Source of the DNA: Deltaproteobacteria bacterium
GTDB lineage: Bacteria > Myxococcota_A > Polyangia > Polyangiales > Houyiibacteriaceae
NCBI GenBank assembly: GCA_017644045.1
Contig: JAEPMI010000005.1
Coordinates: forward strand, 62,001-126,000
Length of the DNA: 64,000 bases
Direction of reading: 5' to 3'
Positions 23,768-32,010 of the stretch are shown here, one piece after another; position 1 is the first letter of the stretch, and each line of letters begins with the position of its first letter. A program made the position numbers and the translations under genes. Below the pieces are notes generated by a model. It made no database searches. It was given only the letters and a program-made list of their open reading frames with translations, and was not told where the DNA came from.

Positions 23768-25558
23768 CTATACGCGTTCGAGGACGGCTGCCGCGCCGAG
23801 GCCGCCGGCGGCGCAGATGCCGAGCAGGGCGGTCTTGGCGTTCCGGAGCTTCAGCTCGTTGGCCATGGTGGTGACCATGCGCGCGCCGGTGGCGCCGAAG
23901 GGGTGGCCGATGCTGATCGAGCCGCCGTGGACGTTGAACGACTCCCAGTCGATGACGCCGACGCGTCCGTCGCGGCCGAGGCGCTGGCGGCCGAAGGCGT
24001 CGCTCTCGAGGGCCTTGGTCACGCTGAGCACCTGCGCGGCGAAGGCCTCGTGCACGTCGACGAGGTCGATGTCGCCGAGCTCGTAGCCGGCGCGCTCGAG
24101 GGCCTTGGGCATCGCGAGGGCCGGGCCGATGAGGAGCTGATCGGCCGGGTCGACGCCCACGTAGGACCAGCTCTTGAACGCAGCGAGCGGCTCGAGGCCG
24201 AGCGCCTCGGCCTTCTCCTCGCTCATGAGGAGCACGGCCGCGGCGCCGTCGGTGAGGGGGCTCGCGTTACCGGCGGTCACGGTGCCGTCGCTGGCGAAGG
24301 CAGCGCGGAGCTTGCCGAGCTTCGCGAGGCTGGTGTCGCCGCGGACGATGTCGTCGGTGTGGACCACGTTCCCGTCGGGCGTGGAGACCGGCGTGACCTC
24401 GCTCGCGAAGCGGCCCGACTCGATGGCCGCGGCCGCCCGCTGGTGCGAGCGGAGCGCGTAGGCGTCCTGGGTCTCGCGGGAGACGCCGTTGCGCTTGGCC
24501 ATCGACTCGGCGGACTCACCCATGACCTCGCCGGTGGTGCGTTCGGCGATCTTGGGCATCTTCGGCAGCAGCTCGGTGATCGGCATGAGCTGCGAGAGGA
24601 TCCCGAGCATGTCGCGCACGCCCTTGGCCTTGCCGAAGGCGAGCGGTGCGAGCGCCTGGACGGCCTTCTGCGGGAGCTTCACCTCGGCGTTCGAGGTGGA
24701 GTCCGAGCCGCCGGCGATCATCACGTCGGCGTCGCCGCGCTCGATGGCCGCGGCGGCGAGGGTCACGGCCTGCAGACCGGACGCACACGCGCGGGTGACG
24801 GTCATGCCTTCGACCTTCGGCGGGAGCTTGAGGTCGAGCACGATCTCGCGGCCGACGTTCGGCGCCGCGGACGGGAGGATCACGCCGCCCCAGACCATGC
24901 CGTCGATCTCGTCCGGAGGGACGCGGGTCGCGTCGAGGAGCGCCTTGGTGGCCGCGTCGCCGAGAGCGATGGTGTCCATGCTCATCAACGCGCCGAAGGC
25001 CTTCACGAAGGGCGTGCGGATGCCGGCCACGACGACCGCACGGCGGCCCTTCTTGCCCTTGCCGCTCTTCTTTTTCTTCTTCTTGTGCTTCTTCTTCTTC
25101 TCGGCCTTCTCGCCGGCCGCGGTCTTGCCCGCTGCCGACTTGTCGCCCGACTTGCTCTTCTTCTTCTCGGCCTTGTCGCCGCTCGCCGTCTTCTTCTTCG
25201 GGGCCTCTTCGGTTTGCGGGGCCTCGGCGCCGACGGCGGTCTTCTTGCCGCTCGAGCTCTTCTTCTTCGGCGACTCCGCGCTCTCGCTGCCGCTCGAGCT
25301 CTTCTTGGTCGCCTTCGTCGTGTTGACGCGTCGCGTGCGCTTCTTCGGCGTCTTCTTGGCCGCCGACTTCTTGGTCGCGCGCTTCGTCGAAGGCGTCTTC
25401 TTGGCCGCGGCCTTCTTCGTCGTCGACGACTTGCGAGCGCGCGCCTTGGCGGCCGTGCCCCGCTTGCGGGTCGTCTTCTTCGGCGTCCCCTGACCGGGCC
25501 GCTGGGCGCGGGCCTTCGGGGCCCCGTTGTCGCTGCTGTCGTTGTTGTCGTCGGCCAT
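23768..25558 (-). CDS. Acetyl-CoA acetyltransferase (thiolase) with a histone-H1-like basic N-terminal extension
   Basis: A 596-residue protein. Residues 171-596 are a complete thiolase of FadA/FadI type, which cleaves or condenses 3-ketoacyl-CoA. Cys258 in TRACASGLQAV is the acyl-binding nucleophile. His503 (VHEAFAAQV), His552 (IGHPFGATGAR) and Cys582 (GICAAGGLGA) complete the site. Residues 1-170 are almost only Lys, Ala, Ser, Thr, Gly and Arg, with KKTPSTKRATKKSAAKKTPK-type repeats and a run of about ten Lys. This is the composition of bacterial histone-H1-like proteins and is not part of any thiolase I know. The operon with FabG4- and HtdX-like genes matches mycobacterial fadA2-fabG4-htdX. 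The tail may bind nucleic acid or polyphosphate. Confidence 0.9.
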   Translation of the reverse strand: MADDNNDSSDNGAPKARAQRPGQGTPKKTTRKRGTAAKARARKSSTTKKAAAKKTPSTKRATKKSAAKKTPKKRTRRVNTTKATKKSSSGSESAESPKKKSSSGKKTAVGAEAPQTEEAPKKKTASGDKAEKKKSKSGDKSAAGKTAAGEKAEKKKKHKKKKKKSGKGKKGRRAVVVAGIRTPFVKAFGALMSMDTIALGDAATKALLDATRVPPDEIDGMVWGGVILPSAAPNVGREIVLDLKLPPKVEGMTVTRACASGLQAVTLAAAAIERGDADVMIAGGSDSTSNAEVKLPQKAVQALAPLAFGKAKGVRDMLGILSQLMPITELLPKMPKIAERTTGEVMGESAESMAKRNGVSRETQDAYALRSHQRAAAAIESGRFASEVTPVSTPDGNVVHTDDIVRGDTSLAKLGKLRAAFASDGTVTAGNASPLTDGAAAVLLMSEEKAEALGLEPLAAFKSWSYVGVDPADQLLIGPALAMPKALERAGYELGDIDLVDVHEAFAAQVLSVTKALESDAFGRQRLGRDGRVGVIDWESFNVHGGSISIGHPFGATGARMVTTMANELKLRNAKTALLGICAAGGLGAAAVLERV

Positions 25559-25587
25559 GGGCGGGTTCTTGTATCAGAAAATGGGGT

Positions 25588-27003
25588 TCAAGCGCCGACC
25601 AGGGCGCCGCCACAGACGCGGAGGACGTCACCGGTGATGCCGACGCTGCCGGGCGTCGCCAGGAAGGTGATCGCGTGGCCCACGTCCTCGGGCTGGCCGC
25701 CCTGACCGAGCGCGCTGAGCCGACGAGCGCCCTCGCGGATCATCACGGGCATGACGGCGGTGAGCCGGGTCTCGATGAAGCCGGGCGCGATCGCGTTCAC
25801 GGTGATGCCGTCGCTGGCGACCTCCGCGGCGAGGTGCTCGACGTAGCTGACGAGGCCGCGCTTGGACGCCGCGTAGTTCGTCTGGCCGACGTTGCCGGCG
25901 ATGCCCGCGACCGACGAGAGGCAGATGATCCGGCCGCCCTCGCGGATGGCCTTGGCCTTCAGGAGCGCCTCGTTGATCCGGACCACGGCGCCGAGGTTCA
26001 CCGCCACCGCCTGCTGCCACTGCTCCTGGGTCATCTTGGCGAGCGTCTTGTCGCGGGTGATGCCGGCGTTGTGGACCACGATGTCCACGCCGCCGTCGAT
26101 GGCCGCGAGGATGGACGCGGCAGCGTCACCGGCCGTGATGTCCTGGAGCACGGCCTCGCCGCCGATCGAGTGGGCGACCTTGGCGACCGCGGCGTCGTCT
26201 TCCGGGCGGTCGAGGCAGAGCACCTTGGCGCCCTCCTGCGCGAGCAAGCGCGCGGTGGCCTCGCCGATGCCACGGGCGGCGCCGGTGACCAGCGCGACCT
26301 TGCCCGCGAGGGAGCGCTCGAAGCGCGGCACCTCGCCGGCGACCGTGCGGCCGATGCGGAGCGGCTGGCCCGTCACGAACGCCGAGCGCGCGGAGAGAAA
26401 GAAGCGGAGCGGGCCGGCGACGCGCGCCTCGGCGCCGCTGGCCACGTAGAGGAGCTGCGCGGTCGATCCCTTGCGGCCGATCTCCTTGGCCACGCTGCGC
26501 GTGAAGCCCTCGAGCCCGCCGGCGGTGGCGGCCTCGGCGGCGCTCGACGCGTCCTCGGGCGGGCGGCCGAGCACGACCACGCGGCCGCAGCGGGCCAGGC
26601 GCTTGATCCAGTCGTGGAAGAGCGCATGGAGCTGAACGAGGTCTTCGGGTCGACCGATCTCGGTGGCGTCGAAGAGGATCGCGTCGACCGAGCCCTCGTG
26701 CTGCGACGCGTCCTGGACCTTGCGGCCGAACGCCTCGGCCGGGTCGGTGAAGGTCTGGGGTGCGGTGGTGTGACCGGCGACCATCGGGTCGGCGCCGGCC
26801 TCGATGAGGGCGCGACCGAGCGCCGCGCCCATCGCGCCGGTGAGGCCCCCGCCGACGAGGATCGACGCGTGGCGCAGCGGTCGCTCGGCGTAGGGCGCAT
26901 CGGTGCGCTCCAGCTGCTGGGGCATCGGGACCGGCAGACCGGCGGTCTGAACGATCTTGCGGAACTGCGGGTTGGCGGCGAGCTCGAGGAGGAAGTCGGA
27001 CAT
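25588..27003 (-). CDS. FabG4-type 3-oxoacyl-ACP/CoA reductase
   Basis: A 471-residue two-domain short-chain dehydrogenase. The N-terminal half (about 1-225) is a degenerate flavodoxin-like Rossmann domain (SILVGGGLTGAMGAALGRAL). The C-terminal half is a full SDR: cofactor motif VTGAARGIGEATA, VVHNAGITRD, catalytic Ser in CLSSVAGIAG and Tyr/Lys in NYAASKRG. This fused architecture is that of the high-molecular-weight reductase FabG4 of Mycobacterium tuberculosis, which reduces 3-oxoacyl-CoA. It lies 29 bases before the thiolase and 12 bases after the hydratase, so an operon is clear. Together the three run the late steps of beta-oxidation or the reverse chain extension. Confidence 0.92.
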   Translation of the reverse strand: MSDFLLELAANPQFRKIVQTAGLPVPMPQQLERTDAPYAERPLRHASILVGGGLTGAMGAALGRALIEAGADPMVAGHTTAPQTFTDPAEAFGRKVQDASQHEGSVDAILFDATEIGRPEDLVQLHALFHDWIKRLARCGRVVVLGRPPEDASSAAEAATAGGLEGFTRSVAKEIGRKGSTAQLLYVASGAEARVAGPLRFFLSARSAFVTGQPLRIGRTVAGEVPRFERSLAGKVALVTGAARGIGEATARLLAQEGAKVLCLDRPEDDAAVAKVAHSIGGEAVLQDITAGDAAASILAAIDGGVDIVVHNAGITRDKTLAKMTQEQWQQAVAVNLGAVVRINEALLKAKAIREGGRIICLSSVAGIAGNVGQTNYAASKRGLVSYVEHLAAEVASDGITVNAIAPGFIETRLTAVMPVMIREGARRLSALGQGGQPEDVGHAITFLATPGSVGITGDVLRVCGGALVGA

Positions 27004-27015
27004 GGTGGGCTGGTG

Positions 27016-27897
27016 TCAGTCGTGGGAGGAGCGGTAGGTGCCGGTCATGAAGGCGGGGGCGCTCGGCGAGAGGCCGACGGTCACGTCCTCGCCGTCGAGG
27101 TAGACGGCGGGCTTCGCCGGGAGCACGAGCGGGCGGGTGAAGCGCGCGTCGAAGAACCGGATGCGGTCCGCGGCGCCACTGAAACGGGCGCGCACGATGG
27201 CCTCGAAGGTGCGCGCGTAGGTGGAGAAGCCGTGGAGGATGACGTTCTTGAAGCCCATCATCCGTGCCCAGCGCGGGACCCAGTGGACCGGGTTGAAGTC
27301 GCCGGTGAGCTTCGCGAAGTCGAGGCCGGCTTCGGTGTCGAGGTTCCAGCGCGCGATCTCGCGGGCGCCAGCGGGGACGCGGGCGCGGTCGGACTTCTTC
27401 TTGCCGTCATTGGAGCGCGCGAGGGGCACGAAGGCGTTGAGCTGCGCTTCGAGGAGCTCGGGCTCGGCGGCGGTGCCGGTGAAGGCCACGAAGCGCAGCA
27501 GCGCGCGGCGGCCGTCGTCGTCGACCTCGTCGAGGCGGGTGCGGACCTGGAGCTTCTCGCCGCGGGGGAGCGGGCCGCGGATGACCATGCGGGCGCCGGC
27601 GTTGAGCACCTTCTGCATCGGGTAGGACACGCCCTCGAGGGCGCGCGCCTGGAGCGGGAAGACCCACTGCGGGAAGAGGTGGGGCGGGACGTGGCCGCGA
27701 TAGCTCGAGGGGTCGCCCCCGACGTGGCGGACGTAGGTGTCGAGCAGGTCGGATGGGAGCGCCGGAATGGTCTTCTCGATCCAGGGACCGGGGACCTGCG
27801 ACTTGCCGCCCTTGGAGGCCACCGCGGCGAGCGCGCCCCGGGCGAGGGCGCCGATGACCGGGCCCTGATGGACCACGTAGCGAAGCGGAATGCTCAT
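27016..27897 (-). CDS. MaoC-like 3-hydroxyacyl-CoA dehydratase (HtdX type)
   Basis: A 293-residue double-hotdog enzyme. The hydratase-2 motif is LTGDFNPVHWVPRWARMMGF followed by ILHGFSTYA; the Asp and His are the catalytic pair. An N-terminal hotdog with WVFPLQARALEGVSYPMQ fills the first half. The start at 27897 is supported by a strong GGAGGTGA site a few bases upstream. It is the first gene of the hydratase-reductase-thiolase operon. A perfect inverted repeat 32 bases upstream of the ATG is a likely operator. Confidence 0.88.
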   Translation of the reverse strand: MSIPLRYVVHQGPVIGALARGALAAVASKGGKSQVPGPWIEKTIPALPSDLLDTYVRHVGGDPSSYRGHVPPHLFPQWVFPLQARALEGVSYPMQKVLNAGARMVIRGPLPRGEKLQVRTRLDEVDDDGRRALLRFVAFTGTAAEPELLEAQLNAFVPLARSNDGKKKSDRARVPAGAREIARWNLDTEAGLDFAKLTGDFNPVHWVPRWARMMGFKNVILHGFSTYARTFEAIVRARFSGAADRIRFFDARFTRPLVLPAKPAVYLDGEDVTVGLSPSAPAFMTGTYRSSHD

Positions 27898-27928
27898 CGG
27901 CTCACCTCCCCCATCGGCGGGAGCCAAG

Positions 27929-27962
27929 CACGCCGTTGGACTGGATTCAATAGGACGGCGTG
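27929..27962. promoter_or_regulatory. 34-bp inverted repeat, likely operator of the lipid operon
   Basis: CACGCCGT (27929-27936) and ACGGCGTG (27955-27962) are perfect inverted repeats around an 18-bp AT-richer spacer. The site lies 32 bases before the hydratase start, in the divergent region shared with the lipoprotein at 28080. Its position and symmetry suggest a dimeric repressor such as a TetR-type regulator of fatty acid genes. No such regulator is in the window. Confidence 0.45.
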
Positions 27963-28041
27963 GGGGACGGTGTGAAGGGGGCTCGCGGGAGTGTTTTCAT
28001 TTTGCTCTCGGAGGGCCCTGTTTTGGCGGGGGATCGGGAGG

Positions 28042-28062
28042 GGGGGAGTGTCCCCCGGTTTT
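28042..28062 (+). promoter_or_regulatory. GGGGG-CCCCC hairpin with T-run in the leader of the 28080 gene
   Basis: GGGGG-AGTGT-CCCCC is followed by GGTTTT, eighteen bases before the ATG at 28080. It has the form of a weak intrinsic terminator in the leader and might act as an attenuator. No leader peptide is seen. Confidence 0.3.
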
Positions 28063-28079
28063 GCGCTACAGAGGGGGCG

Positions 28080-28508
28080 ATGATGCGTGTGTTGGTCGTG
28101 TTGGGGTTGTTGGGGTTCGTGGTCGCCTGCGATGGGGACTCGGAGCGGAACGAGGCGAACCTGCTGCTGACGCGGCTGGAGGCGATCCGGTCGGACGACC
28201 TGGGGGAGTGGCGGCGGAAGGTGGACTCGCTCGAGGCGATGCCGCTGGAGTTCGAGGGGAACCAGGCGGTCCGCGACAAGTGCCATGCGATGCACGACGC
28301 GCTGCTCCGGGCCGAGGAAGCCACCGAAGAGGCGCGGCAGATGATGGACACGCTCGAGGCCGGCGGAGAGGGCGATCCGCAGGTGGTGGCCGATGCGCTG
28401 GCTCGCTCGGAGGCGGCGATCGCCGAGACCCGCGACCTGCGGCGGCCCTGCGAGAACGCCCACGCCGAGCTGAAGACCCGCTTCGCCTCCCAGCGCGAGG
28501 GCTCGTGA
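28080..28508 (+). CDS. Small helical lipoprotein, unknown function
   Basis: A 142-residue predicted lipoprotein with lipobox FVVAC. The mature part is all-helical and highly charged, with heptad-like stretches (LLTRLEAIRSDDLGEWRRKV and QMMDTLEAGGEGDPQVVADA). Two cysteines (DKCHAM and RRPCENAH) probably pair. The ATG follows GAGGGGG, a fair Shine-Dalgarno; a second ATG comes directly after. It is followed after 26 bases by the glutaredoxin-like lipoprotein, so co-transcription is plausible. No family is recognised. Confidence 0.65.
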   Translation: MMRVLVVLGLLGFVVACDGDSERNEANLLLTRLEAIRSDDLGEWRRKVDSLEAMPLEFEGNQAVRDKCHAMHDALLRAEEATEEARQMMDTLEAGGEGDPQVVADALARSEAAIAETRDLRRPCENAHAELKTRFASQREGS

Positions 28509-28534
28509 GCGCCTTTCGTGCTAGAGCGAACGGC

Positions 28535-29200
28535 ATGCGGCCGATCGCGATGCTCCTGATTCTCTCGCTGGGCGCCTGCTCGGAGAGCGACTCCAGCGAG
28601 ACCGAGACGACCGAGGGCGAGGCGCCCGTGGGCGAGGTCGTCGACCCGCCCTTCACGGTGGCCGGCGACGCCGAAGGGCTCGTGCTGACCTGGTACGACG
28701 AGGACGGTCCCCACGTGGCCGAGCGCCGCAGCGACATCCCCGCCGAGTCCCGTGAGCACGTGAAGGTCGACAGCCTGAGTCTGGCGCCCGACGAGCGGGA
28801 TCCGGACGCGGTCTTCGTGGCCGACCTGCGCTCCCCCGGCGAGGGCGAGGCCTACGAGGTGCGTCGCTTCGACCGCGAAGGCTTCGACGCGCTCCTCGAC
28901 GGCATGCACGGTACCGAGCCGATCGCTGCCGGCGACGCGAGCGTGGTGGTCTACGGCGCGAGCTGGTGCGGCGCGTGCCGCCAAGCCGAGAGCTGGCTGG
29001 AAGCCAACGGCGTGCCCTTCGTCGAGAAGGACATCGAGCAGGACCCGCAGGCCCGCGAGGAGATGCTCCGCAAGGCCCGCGCCGCTGGCGTGCCCACCAG
29101 CGGCATCCCGGTGATCGACGTCCGAGGCCGGCTGCTCACGGGCTTCGACCCGCGCGCGATGCAGCGGGCGCTCGACGAGACGGCCGCGGCGACCCTCTGA
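28535..29200 (+). CDS. Glutaredoxin/thioredoxin-like lipoprotein
   Basis: A 221-residue predicted lipoprotein with lipobox SLGAC and an acidic linker. Residues about 35-130 form an unrecognised domain. The C-terminal 85 residues are a glutaredoxin-like fold: active site GASWCGACRQAESWL (CxxC), then GVPTSGIPVIDV with the cis-proline, and a final helix. It probably reduces or isomerises disulfides outside the cytoplasm, which suits a genome so rich in Cys-rich secreted proteins. The ATG in front of the hydrophobic leader is the best start. Confidence 0.8.
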   Translation: MRPIAMLLILSLGACSESDSSETETTEGEAPVGEVVDPPFTVAGDAEGLVLTWYDEDGPHVAERRSDIPAESREHVKVDSLSLAPDERDPDAVFVADLRSPGEGEAYEVRRFDREGFDALLDGMHGTEPIAAGDASVVVYGASWCGACRQAESWLEANGVPFVEKDIEQDPQAREEMLRKARAAGVPTSGIPVIDVRGRLLTGFDPRAMQRALDETAAATL

Positions 29201-29247
29201 CGCACGCCCAGGGGTGCGCTCGGGCGGCCCCAGTGGTAGGCAGCGGC

Positions 29248-29997
29248 GTGCGCCGTTCATCCAACGCTCGCTCGTTCTTCCTTCTCTGCCTGTCCCTGGC
29301 ACTCGCCTGCGCGAGCGACGAACGGCCGCCGCCCGAGGCGCCGGAGCTCCACGAGGCGCCCTCCGACACCGCGGCGCTGGTCGAGGCGCGCTACTTCACG
29401 ATCCCGATCGGCGAGAGCGCCGTGCAGGCCGAGGAGCGCGCGAAGATGCTCAGCGACCTGGCCCGGCAGCCCGGCAGCAACTTCGGCGAGATCGCTCGGC
29501 ACTACACCGAGAACCCGCCGGAGACGATCCGCTTCCGCCGCGGCCACGTGACCGATGCCCAGGCCGCGATGGCCGAGGCCACCTTCGCGCTCCGCGTGGG
29601 CCAGGTCAGCCTGCCGGTGCGGGTCCCCGCGGGTTACGTGATCCTCCTCCGCGAGCCCGACCCGCAGGAAGGCCCGAGCGAGGTCGGCGCCCGCCACATC
29701 CTGATCATGCACGTCGACTCGGACCGAGCGCCCGACACCGTGACCCGCACCCGCGACGAGGCGCTCGCGCTCGCGACGCAGATCGCACAGGACGCGCAGA
29801 ACGGCGGCGACTGGACCACGCTCCACTCGGAGAACACCGACGAGCCCGGCTCCCCGCCGAACGGCGACCTCGGCACCTTCGAGCGCGGCAACATGGTGCC
29901 CGCGTTCGAGAACGCGGTCTGGAACATGGCGATCGGCGCGATCAGCGATCCGGTCGAGACCCCCTTCGGCTTCCACATCATCCAGCGCACCCGGTGA
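29248..29997 (+). CDS. Parvulin-type peptidyl-prolyl isomerase lipoprotein
   Basis: A 249-residue exported protein. The GTG start gives a leader ending in LALAC, a weak lipobox; another GTG lies 15 bases earlier. The C-terminal half is a PpiC rotamase: GARHILIMHVDSD, GDLGTFERGNMVPAFENAVW and ETPFGFHIIQRT are the family signatures. The N-terminal half (ARYFTIPIGESAVQAEERAK through VRVPAGYVILLRE) has the same order of elements and looks like a diverged second rotamase copy. It probably assists folding of secreted proteins. The stop overlaps the next gene's GTG. Confidence 0.85.
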   Translation: MRRSSNARSFFLLCLSLALACASDERPPPEAPELHEAPSDTAALVEARYFTIPIGESAVQAEERAKMLSDLARQPGSNFGEIARHYTENPPETIRFRRGHVTDAQAAMAEATFALRVGQVSLPVRVPAGYVILLREPDPQEGPSEVGARHILIMHVDSDRAPDTVTRTRDEALALATQIAQDAQNGGDWTTLHSENTDEPGSPPNGDLGTFERGNMVPAFENAVWNMAIGAISDPVETPFGFHIIQRTR

Positions 29998-30467
29998 GCG
30001 ACGCGAAGACGATCGCGCAGCGCTTTCAGGAACGCTTCGCCGAAGCGATCCCCTACAACCGCGCGCTCGGGTTGAGCATCGAACGCATCGAGCCGGACCG
30101 CGTCTTCGCGCGACTGCCGTGGCAGGAGAACCTGGTCGGCCACCCCGAGCTCCGCATCCTCCACGGCGGCGCGATCAGCGCCGCGATGGACGCCATCTGC
30201 GGCGCGTCGGTCTTCGTCGCGCTGAAGCAGCCGATGCGCATCGCGACCCTCGACCTGCGCATCGACTACCTGCGACCCGCCGAGCCCGACGCGGACGTGT
30301 TCTGCGAAGCCACCTGCTACCGGGTCACCGAGAAGGTGGCCTTCACCCGCGGCCTCGCGCACCAGGGTGACCCGAACGACGCCGTCGCGGCGGTCGCCGG
30401 CACCTTCATGCTCTTCCGCGGCCAGGGCGGCGACCTCGGCCAGAAGCTCCGCGAGGCCAAGTCGTGA
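29994..30467 (+). CDS. PaaI-type hotdog thioesterase
   Basis: A 157-residue single-hotdog protein that likely hydrolyses acyl-CoA. The family motif is HPELRILHGGAISAAMDAIC with the HGG turn, followed by IATLDLRIDYLRPA. The GTG start overlaps the stop of the isomerase gene (GTGA), and its own stop overlaps the start of the next thioesterase, so all three are coupled. The substrate is unknown. Two different hotdog proteins in tandem may form a heteromer. Confidence 0.85.
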   Translation: MSDAKTIAQRFQERFAEAIPYNRALGLSIERIEPDRVFARLPWQENLVGHPELRILHGGAISAAMDAICGASVFVALKQPMRIATLDLRIDYLRPAEPDADVFCEATCYRVTEKVAFTRGLAHQGDPNDAVAAVAGTFMLFRGQGGDLGQKLREAKS

Positions 30468-30892
30468 CCCTGGTCGAAGCGATCGCCGAAGCGCGCCGCA
30501 CCGCCGAGCTGGCGCCCGTCGTGAAGCGCATCCCCTACATGGAGTGGATGGGCATCGAGATGCGCGTCGAAGATGGCTCCGTGCGCGGGCTCATGAAGCA
30601 GAGCGACATGCTCATCGGCAACTACGTCCACCGTGCACTGCATGGCGGCACGCTGGGTGCGCTCCTCGAGTCCACGGCGGTCTTCGAGCTGCTCTACACC
30701 GCCGAGGCCGAGAACCTGCCGCGCATCGTGAACATCACGATCGAGTATCTGCGCAGCGGCAAGGACGCCGACACCCACGCGCGGGCGTTCGTGGAGAAGC
30801 TCGGTCGCAACGTCGCCAACGTGCGCGCCATCGCGTGGCAGGGCGACGAGTCCAAGCCCGTCGCCGCCGCGCACTGTCACTTCCTGGTCTGA
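30464..30892 (+). CDS. Second hotdog thioesterase (PaaI/DUF4442-like)
   Basis: A 142-residue hotdog protein; the GTG overlaps the previous stop (GTGA). HRALHGGTLGALLESTAVFE carries the HGG turn, and IVNITIEYLRSGKDADTHAR is the second conserved strand-turn. It pairs with the neighbouring thioesterase, with which it shares only distant similarity. Acyl-CoA hydrolysis is the probable reaction. The substrate chain cannot be told. Confidence 0.82.
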   Translation: MTLVEAIAEARRTAELAPVVKRIPYMEWMGIEMRVEDGSVRGLMKQSDMLIGNYVHRALHGGTLGALLESTAVFELLYTAEAENLPRIVNITIEYLRSGKDADTHARAFVEKLGRNVANVRAIAWQGDESKPVAAAHCHFLV

Positions 30893-30899
30893 GCGTTCC

Positions 30900-31918
30900 T
30901 CAGAATCCGCCGGAGCCGCCGGTGCTGCAGGCGCTGCAGTCGAAGCCGTCGGTGCAGCTGTCGTCGGCGCAGCAGAGCGGGCAGTAGGGCCGGCGGTTGA
31001 AGACGTAGGGGGAGTCCATCGCGCCGATCTGCTGGCAGTCGAGGGTCACGCCGACGACGGTCATCTCGCCGTAGCCGCCGCTCGCCGCGAACTGACGCGC
31101 GCACGCGGTGTCGCTGCTGAGCCACGGGCCGAGCGCGGGCAGCTCCTGCTCGACGTTGGGCGCGGCGTAGTAGGCCGAGGTGCAGGACCGGCCGACGATG
31201 CAGTCGGTGGGGCTCGGCGAGTCCACGTCGCCGGCCTTGATCGTGTAGCAGAGCGTGAACTGCCCCTGGCAGTCGACGGTGAGCCGGTTGGCGCTCCAGT
31301 CTTCGGTCGGAACCGGCACGGGCTCGCCCCCGCGGTGTAGGGACCGCCGCAGGTGAGGCTGCCGCCGCTGAGCCAGCTCGAGAACGCGTCGGTCACGGTC
31401 CCGCCCGCATCGCTGAGCAGGCAGGGCGAAGTGTTGTCGAGCCGCCAGGTGCCGCTCGAGAAGCAGGAGCCGGTGCACGGTCCCCACTGGCCGCCGAACT
31501 CGCCGTTGGCGTTGCAGGTGATCGTCTGTCCGTTGACGCACGTGTCCATGGCGCCGACCGTGTCGCACGGACAGCCGGGCACCGGCGTGCCGGCGGTGCA
31601 GTCGGTGGGCATCGACGCCATGCCGCCGTCGGGGCCGCAGCTCTCGACAGTGGCCGCGTCGCTCGTGCCCCAGTCGCGCGGGACGGGCGGACCCATGTCC
31701 GTGACGCCGGATCCGAGGTCGCCGTCACCGACCTGAGCGTCGACGCCGGGCAGACCGGTGCAGCGGTTGCCGCGACACTCGAGACCGGGAGCGCAGGTGT
31801 CGCCCACGTCGCACGAGCAGCCGAGCGTACCCGGTGTGCACTCCTTGCTGGGCGAGCAGCCGGTGAGCGTGAGCAGAGACAGGGCGAGCACCCCAGTCAG
31901 GCATGTATGTCGGTTCAT
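30900..31918 (-). pseudogene. Cys-rich lipoprotein gene split by a one-base frameshift
   Basis: The gene starts at 31918 with leader LLTLTGC (lipobox) and continues in one frame to a Tyr-Thr-Ala-Gly point. Its sense then continues in another frame from Gly-Glu-Pro-Val-Pro to the stop at 30900. The switch lies at a run of five C (31327-31331). A sixth C would join YTAG to GEPVPVPTEDW and give one product of 339 residues. Downstream codon use stays normal, and the second part has the many cysteines expected (YCPLCCADDSCTDGFDCSAC). Either a recent inactivation or a homopolymer sequencing error explains it. No family is recognised. Confidence 0.7.
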
Positions 31919-32010
31919 CGATCCGACCTCCTCAGGTCGCTAGACCATCCACACCGCGTCACCCTACACGCCAACCTGCGACGTCGTCGAGTCACCCCAC
32001 GGACCCACGC

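Noticed and set aside
25040-25520. Separate histone-H1-like gene fused by mistake to the thiolase
   Set aside because: No stop, start or ribosome-binding site is seen between the basic tail and the thiolase in this sequence, and the frame is continuous; reported as a fusion with the caveat kept in the finding.
23903-25705. 600-codon plus-strand frame opposite the thiolase
   Set aside because: The thiolase on the minus strand has all catalytic motifs; the opposite frame is Leu/Arg/Gly-rich low-complexity translation without a family.
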